Shown here one piece after another: positions 5,929-9,803 of a DNA stretch of 9,803 nt (position 1 is the first letter of the stretch; every line of letters starts with the position of its first letter). Source of the DNA: Deinococcus frigens DSM 12807. Lineage in GTDB: Bacteria; Deinococcota; Deinococci; Deinococcales; Deinococcaceae. The stretch lies in the NCBI RefSeq assembly GCF_000701425.1, contig NZ_JNIW01000087.1, forward strand, positions 1-9,803, read 5' to 3'. Below the pieces are notes generated by a model. That model saw nothing but the letters and a program-made list of their open reading frames with translations. It made no database searches and had not been told where the DNA came from. Both the position numbers and the translations under genes were made by a program.

Positions 5929-7131
5929 ATGGATGCAAGTCAAAGCCCCTCATTTTTCGCGGCCCTGCCAGAACTTGCGGTTCAATTTGGTACCCCAACA
6001 TACGCGTATGATTGGGCAACCCTCCGCGAACGCGCCACCACCTTACGGGCGGCTTTCCCTGACGCCCAGGTTCGTTACGCCATCAAAGCAAACCCCAACG
6101 TCAACTTGCTTGAGCGCCTCAAGAGCGAGTTCGAATTTGGCTTCGATGCTGTCTCCGGTGGCGAAGTCCATCGCGCCCTTTACGCCGGCACGCCAGGGCC
6201 GGACATCGTGCTCAACGGGCCTGGCAAACTGACGGCCGACTTCGCCCTGGCACACGAGGTGCAGGCCACCCTTGTCCTCGACTCGCATGACGAAGTCCAC
6301 CGGGCCGCTCGCCACGCCCCAGGCGCCCGCGTCCTCATTCGGGTGAATCCGGAACTGCAGGTCGGCACCCATGATCACCTGGCGACCGGCAACGGAAGTG
6401 CCAAGTTCGGTGTCCTGCTAAAGGACGTTCCTGAGGTTTATCTGAAGGCGCGTAAAGTCGGACTGAACGTCATCGGCCTGCACGTACACATCGGATCCTC
6501 TATCGATAATCCGGAGGACTTCACTCAGGCGTTCGCCAAAATTCAGAATCTGGCGTCCAGCGTCGGCCCTGTTGAGGTGCTCGACATAGGGGGAGGCTTC
6601 GGCCTGACTTTGGATCTGCACGCTCTGGGCCAGAAGGCCACGAGGCTTGCGCAGGCCTTCCAGGCCGAGTTGTGGATAGAGCCAGGCCGTTACCTGGTTG
6701 CTGATGCTGGGATCCTGCTCACTCGGATTGTGGGGTTAAAGCGCACGCACCGGCCGTTTGTCATCTGCGACGCCAGCATGACGGAGCTTCTCCGGCCGAT
6801 GTTGTACGGATCCAGGCATGCGGTGTTGCCGCTCAGGGAACGTCACGCCCCTCCTTCCGTCTGGGATCTGGCAGGATCCGCCTGTGAGGCTGGAGACGTT
6901 CTGGCGCGTGACATCACTCTGCACGAACCGGTCGAGGGCGACCTGCTGGTTATCGCCCAGGCAGGAGCCTATGGTGCCAGTATGGCGTCGAATTACCTGA
7001 CTCGCCTGCGGCCAGCGGAAGCGGTGTGGGACGGGGTTCAGTGGGTTCAATGGCGCCGCCGTGACATCCTCTCGGACCTCCTTGCCGCCGAACTGGCCGC
7101 GGCACCGGCAGTGGGGGCACACCATGATTGA
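5929..7131 (+). CDS. Fold-type III PLP decarboxylase, diaminopimelate decarboxylase (LysA) family
   Basis: The 400-residue protein has the family's usual length and order of motifs. YAIKANPN at 50-57 contains the PLP lysine (Lys53). FDAVSGGE is at 72-79, KFGV at 159-162, HVHIGSS at 185-191, the PLP-phosphate loop GGGFG at 221-225 and EPGR at 251-254. ACEAGD at 318-323 supplies the cross-subunit cysteine (Cys319), and GAYGASMASNY is at 346-356. LysA normally has CESGD, and here the Ser is Ala. The family decarboxylates meso-diaminopimelate to lysine, and relatives act on ornithine, arginine or carboxynorspermidine. The substrate is therefore open, especially if the host is a Deinococcus, whose peptidoglycan carries ornithine instead of diaminopimelate. 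It has a clear Shine-Dalgarno, is divergent from the murQ operon and overlaps the M20 gene by 8 bases, so the two are co-translated. A catabolic role on wall-derived amino acids is inferred from context. Confidence 0.88.
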   Translation: MDASQSPSFFAALPELAVQFGTPTYAYDWATLRERATTLRAAFPDAQVRYAIKANPNVNLLERLKSEFEFGFDAVSGGEVHRALYAGTPGPDIVLNGPGKLTADFALAHEVQATLVLDSHDEVHRAARHAPGARVLIRVNPELQVGTHDHLATGNGSAKFGVLLKDVPEVYLKARKVGLNVIGLHVHIGSSIDNPEDFTQAFAKIQNLASSVGPVEVLDIGGGFGLTLDLHALGQKATRLAQAFQAELWIEPGRYLVADAGILLTRIVGLKRTHRPFVICDASMTELLRPMLYGSRHAVLPLRERHAPPSVWDLAGSACEAGDVLARDITLHEPVEGDLLVIAQAGAYGASMASNYLTRLRPAEAVWDGVQWVQWRRRDILSDLLAAELAAAPAVGAHHD

Positions 7132-8464
7132 CCCCCGGGTGAACCGCGCCTTGGCCTTCACGTACCAGAACCCGGTACTGCTGCTTCAGCAGCTTCTTCG
7201 CTTCCGCACGGTCAATCCGCCAGGAAACGAGCTCGCCTGTCTGCAGTTCGTTCAGGACGTGCTGGCCAGTGCCGGGGTTCCTTCCAGACTTCTCGGGCAT
7301 CACTCAGCCCGCCCAAATCTCATTGCCCGACTGGCGGGAGCCGGGACTGCCCAGCCGCTCTTGCTACACGGACATGTTGACGTGGTCGCGGCAGAGGAAC
7401 CTCAATGGCAATACCCTCCCTTCGCTGGAGTGATCGAAAACGGCTATGTCTGGGGACGGGGGGCACTGGACATGAAAGGGGGCCTTGCTATGATGCTCAG
7501 CGCCCTCCTCCGCGCCAGGATGAGCGGCCTCACGCTGCCTGGCGACGTGATCGTGACGCTCGTCTGTGACGAAGAGGCCGGCAGCGATCTTGGAGCAAAG
7601 TACCTAGTCAAGGACTGGGCCCATCTGTTTGATGGCGTTAAGTACGCCATCGGTGAATTTGGCGGATTTATGCAGACGATTGATGGCCAGCCCTTCTTCC
7701 CGATCATGGTGGCCGAGAAACAGATCTGTTGGATGACGGCGACTTTCCGAGGACCGACGGGGCATGGATCCGTGCCCAAAGCGGATATGGCCATGACCAA
7801 GCTGGGACGCATGCTCAATATGCTTGACCGCACTCCCCTCCCTATCCACGTTCCGCCCGTAATGCAGACCATGCTCGGTGCCATCGCTTCAGGCGTAAGT
7901 GCACCGGTGGCGCGCGACTTGCGCGACCTGACCAGCGCGGATCAGGCGGACGCCGCGCTCAGCCGCTTGGGCGAGACGGGCCGTCGACTGGCTCCGCTGT
8001 TGCGGAACACGATCAGCCCCACCATTGTTCAGGGGGGAGAGAAGATCAATGTGATTCCGGCCGAGGTCACCCTCCAGCTGGATGGTCGGCTACTCCCCGG
8101 CCAAACACCGGATGACCTCCTTCTCGGAATCCGCGCGCTTGTCGGGGAGGACGTCGACTTGGTGGTCGACCGTTACGACTGGTCTCCTGCCGAACCAGAC
8201 CTGGGTTGGTTCGGCACCCTGGCCACCATTCTCCAGGAGATGAGGCCAGATGCCATCCCTCTTCCCTCTGTGCTGGGTGGCGTGACAGATGGGCGATTTT
8301 TCGCCCGGCTCGGCATTCAGACCTACGGCTACCTGCCAACCCCACTTCCGAATGAATTCGACGCCATGTCAGCGATTCACGCACCCAACGAACGAATCCC
8401 GGTGGATAGCCTTGAGTTCGGGACGCAGGCCATCCTAACAGCTCTCCAACGGGCACCAGCGTAA
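7124..8464 (+). CDS. M20-family metallohydrolase (ArgE/DapE/carboxypeptidase-like)
   Basis: The 446-residue protein carries the co-catalytic zinc site of the M20 family. LLHGHVDVV at 80-88 gives His84 as ligand and Asp86 as catalytic helper. GRGALDMKGG at 111-120 gives bridging Asp116. CDEEAGS at 148-154 gives general base Glu150 and ligand Glu151. Glu178 is in GEFGG, and His419 is in IHAPNE. The dimerisation (lid) domain lies at about 195-320, with PTGHGS at 211-216. Members hydrolyse amide bonds in N-acyl amino acids or small peptides (acetylornithine, succinyl-diaminopimelate, carboxypeptidase substrates), and sequence alone does not pick one. The ATG at 7124 lies within the end of the decarboxylase gene (8-base overlap). 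The frame is open to 7061, but homology begins at 7124. Paired with the decarboxylase, it could free an amino acid from a wall-derived peptide. The gene ends 14 bases before the likely ISAs1 border. Confidence 0.88.
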   Translation: MIDPRVNRALAFTYQNPVLLLQQLLRFRTVNPPGNELACLQFVQDVLASAGVPSRLLGHHSARPNLIARLAGAGTAQPLLLHGHVDVVAAEEPQWQYPPFAGVIENGYVWGRGALDMKGGLAMMLSALLRARMSGLTLPGDVIVTLVCDEEAGSDLGAKYLVKDWAHLFDGVKYAIGEFGGFMQTIDGQPFFPIMVAEKQICWMTATFRGPTGHGSVPKADMAMTKLGRMLNMLDRTPLPIHVPPVMQTMLGAIASGVSAPVARDLRDLTSADQADAALSRLGETGRRLAPLLRNTISPTIVQGGEKINVIPAEVTLQLDGRLLPGQTPDDLLLGIRALVGEDVDLVVDRYDWSPAEPDLGWFGTLATILQEMRPDAIPLPSVLGGVTDGRFFARLGIQTYGYLPTPLPNEFDAMSAIHAPNERIPVDSLEFGTQAILTALQRAPA

Positions 8465-8478
8465 AGGGCAGTATGAGA

Positions 8479-9016
8479 CAGGGCCAACTTACGTCAACGG
8501 CGCAAACAGTTTGGCGAGAAGGCGATCCCGATAAGCGTCGTCCCAACCGACGCGCTTGCGATTTTTTGCCAGTCCTCCAGCGGTGCCTTCGAGTCGCATG
8601 ACATTCAAGGCCCAGCGCCGCATGACGGCCATATTTTCTGCACCGTGGTCTTTCACGGTGCGCCGGGCATCCTCATCGAACGCGACATCCAGCACCCAAT
8701 GCAGCTTGTTCTCAACGTGCCAGTGCGTCCTGATGCTCTCCAGCGCCTCGTGGGCATCACCTGGGAGCGAACTCAAAAAGTAGCGATCCTGCACGCCCAG
8801 GATCCCTTTGATGGTGCGCTCAGAGCGCACCATTACCACACTTTGAAGGCCCGGCCACACGTGATCATCCAGGGTAGGGTCCAGCATGTGCGACGTTCTT
8901 CCCGGCCATGTCCTGTGTCCACCGTCGTCACCGTCTGGAGCGCCGTCTGGATGAATGGACGACGTAAGGCGTCGTCAAACATCTCCTGCACGTCCTCGAA
9001 CAGGGTAGGCTTGAAA
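8479..9016 (-). mobile_element. ISAs1-family insertion sequence remnant
   Basis: The remnant holds the C-terminal part of an ISAs1 transposase and ends near CAGGGCC (8479-8485), a plausible inverted-repeat tip just past the transposase stop at 8489. Homology stops at about 9015 on the other side, where the flanking IS4/IS701-like element's sequence begins. The 5' half of the element is missing. Both borders are estimates. Confidence 0.6.
8489..9015 (-). pseudogene. ISAs1-family transposase, 5'-truncated and frameshifted
   Basis: Two minus-strand frames together give the C-terminal half of an ISAs1 (H-repeat type) transposase. The first runs from about 9015 (FKPTLFEDVQEMFDDAL) through VDTGHGREERRTCW. 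The second takes over near 8872-8880 and continues LDDHVWPGLQSVVMVRSERT, then HWHVENKLHWVLDVAFDEDA and NMAVMRRWALNVMR to a TAA at 8489. The join lies in a CTACCC stretch, where one base appears to be lost. Normal family members are about 370 residues and contain a catalytic first half that is absent here, so the gene is dead on two counts. It lies directly beside the IS4/IS701-like element, which probably inserted into it or recombined with it. Confidence 0.8.
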
Positions 9017-9803
9017 TTGCAAGGGTTTAGTGGTTCTTGCACGCTTTTGGTGCATGCGGTTAGCCAGAAAGGACACGGAGTCGCAGGAGATCAAACTCAG
9101 GAGTTGCACCTTGCATAGCGGAGTGAATAGCCGTGCTAGTGCAGGAATTCCGCGTTTTTCGAGAACAGGTGCAGCAGTCGGTTGAGATGTAGATGGGGCA
9201 GCACCGTGACCAGCGCCAGGAACGCACATTCCTCCGGGGTCAGCCCGTCCTGCCGATGGAGAATTGCCAACGTCCAGGCCAGGAAAACCAGCAGGATCCA
9301 GCGATCCAGCCCCACGACAGTTCGCAACGCGAACTGTTCCAGGCCGAACTGATGCTTCCCCTCCTTGAAAAAGGATTCTTCGTTCCACCGCTCTTTGCCC
9401 TCCTGGGTCACCTCGTCTCCTTCCATCAGTTCTGAAGACACCGCATGAAATGTTCGATCTCTACGGTCGAAGCGGCCCAACGTCAGCGTCTCATACGGCC
9501 AATTCTTCAGTTCAACATAACCGCCGTGTGGGCACTCAGAGACGGTCACTTCCCCTGGATGCAGGGTGCGCCGAGTGGTACGGACACCCACCACGAACTC
9601 AAAACCAAGCTGCCGGACCTCATCGAGAAACACTGCTGCTTCAAAACCGCTGTCAGCCAGCACCCGGATGCGAAACCGGGAACGGATGGAGTGAGGAACA
9701 GTGCGAAGCATCTCGCGCGCCAATGTTGTGGGTGTGGGCGTGCTTTTCCCCTTGTACACCCGGTAGGCCACCGGGAACTTCACGTCCCGGTACTGAGCGA
9801 AGA
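9017..9803 (-). mobile_element. IS4/IS701-like insertion sequence, 3' part, cut by window edge
   Basis: The transposase end is followed by about 119 bases (9017-9135) without a gene, before ISAs1 homology resumes. That stretch contains a small stem, TGCAC (9038-9042) with GTGCA (9050-9054), and TGCAAGG (9018-9024) mirrored by CCTTGCA (9109-9115). I could not establish the true terminal repeat, so the border at 9017 is inferred from where ISAs1 homology stops. Confidence 0.5.
9136..9803 (-). CDS. IS4/IS701-like DDE transposase, C-terminal part, cut by window edge
   Basis: The frame is open from the right edge ([18 protein letters not shown]) to the TAG at 9136-9138, about 221 codons. VLADSGFEA holds the second catalytic Asp of the RNase H-fold transposase. 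[20 protein letters not shown] is the C-terminal catalytic Glu block, of the W..E.FFK.GK..FGL type found in IS4/IS701-like transposases. A hydrophobic helix ([20 protein letters not shown]) follows, as is usual after that block. The first Asp and the N-terminus are outside the window. No frameshift is seen in this part, so the element may be complete and active. Exact IS-family placement between IS4 and IS701 is not settled. Confidence 0.8.
   Translation of the reverse strand, partial: FAQYRDVKFPVAYRVYKGKSTPTPTTLAREMLRTVPHSIRSRFRIRVLADSGFEAAVFLDEVRQLGFEFVVGVRTTRRTLHPGEVTVSECPHGGYVELKNWPYETLTLGRFDRRDRTFHAVSSELMEGDEVTQEGKERWNEESFFKEGKHQFGLEQFALRTVVGLDRWILLVFLAWTLAILHRQDGLTPEECAFLALVTVLPHLHLNRLLHLFSKNAEFLH

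Noticed and set aside
9018..9115. TGCAAGG/CCTTGCA pair, 98 bases across, considered as a small mobile element (MITE)
   Set aside because: The arms are only 7 bp, there is no target duplication, and the stretch is simply the 3' flank of the IS4/IS701-like transposase.
1069..9299. Eleven GGATCC hexamers, where about three would be expected at roughly 60% GC
   Set aside because: They are scattered through coding sequence of several genes and IS elements with no pattern or spacing. This may be codon context or chance, and a genome-wide count would be needed.

Overview
This is a GC-rich accessory segment. The combination of IS630-, ISAs1- and IS4/IS701-like elements with a GntR/UTRA regulator and cell-wall sugar enzymes suggests a Deinococcus or close relative. 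That assignment is an inference from the look of the genes, and no rRNA or tRNA is present to confirm it.

Layout from left to right. Positions 1-452 (minus) hold the N-terminal part of an IS630-type transposase that runs off the left edge. Positions 593-1324 (plus) hold a HutC-type GntR regulator with a UTRA effector domain. A convergent four-gene minus-strand operon then reads from 5699 down to 1443. Its order is a beta-lactamase-fold serine hydrolase with an extra N-terminal domain (5699-4260), murQ (4207-3318, interrupted by a frameshift near its start), a second beta-lactamase-fold serine hydrolase (3321-2323) and a BadF/BadG-type sugar kinase (2288-1443). A 229-bp divergent promoter region (5700-5928) separates it from a plus-strand pair. 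That pair is a LysA-type PLP decarboxylase (5929-7131) overlapping an M20 metallopeptidase/deacylase (7124-8464). Only 14 bases after the peptidase comes IS debris: an ISAs1 transposase that is frameshifted and cut off at its 5' side, abutting an IS4/IS701-like transposase that runs off the right edge.

The metabolic block reads as a recovery route for peptidoglycan fragments. In known systems, AmiE-type serine hydrolases of the beta-lactamase fold strip peptides from MurNAc, BadF-family MurK phosphorylates MurNAc or GlcNAc, and MurQ cleaves MurNAc-6-phosphate to GlcNAc-6-phosphate and D-lactate. The divergent decarboxylase and M20 enzyme could process the released peptides or amino acids. The UTRA regulator is a reasonable candidate to sense an amino-sugar phosphate. 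Two sites carry the same TTTGGTCA octamer, one in the regulator's own promoter and one in the divergent promoter.

The main oddities are the frameshift in murQ, a shortened segment in the smaller serine hydrolase, altered motifs in the kinase and decarboxylase, and IS elements on both sides of the block. No transporter and no NagZ-type glucosaminidase lie in the window. The longest gene-free stretch is 5700-5928.
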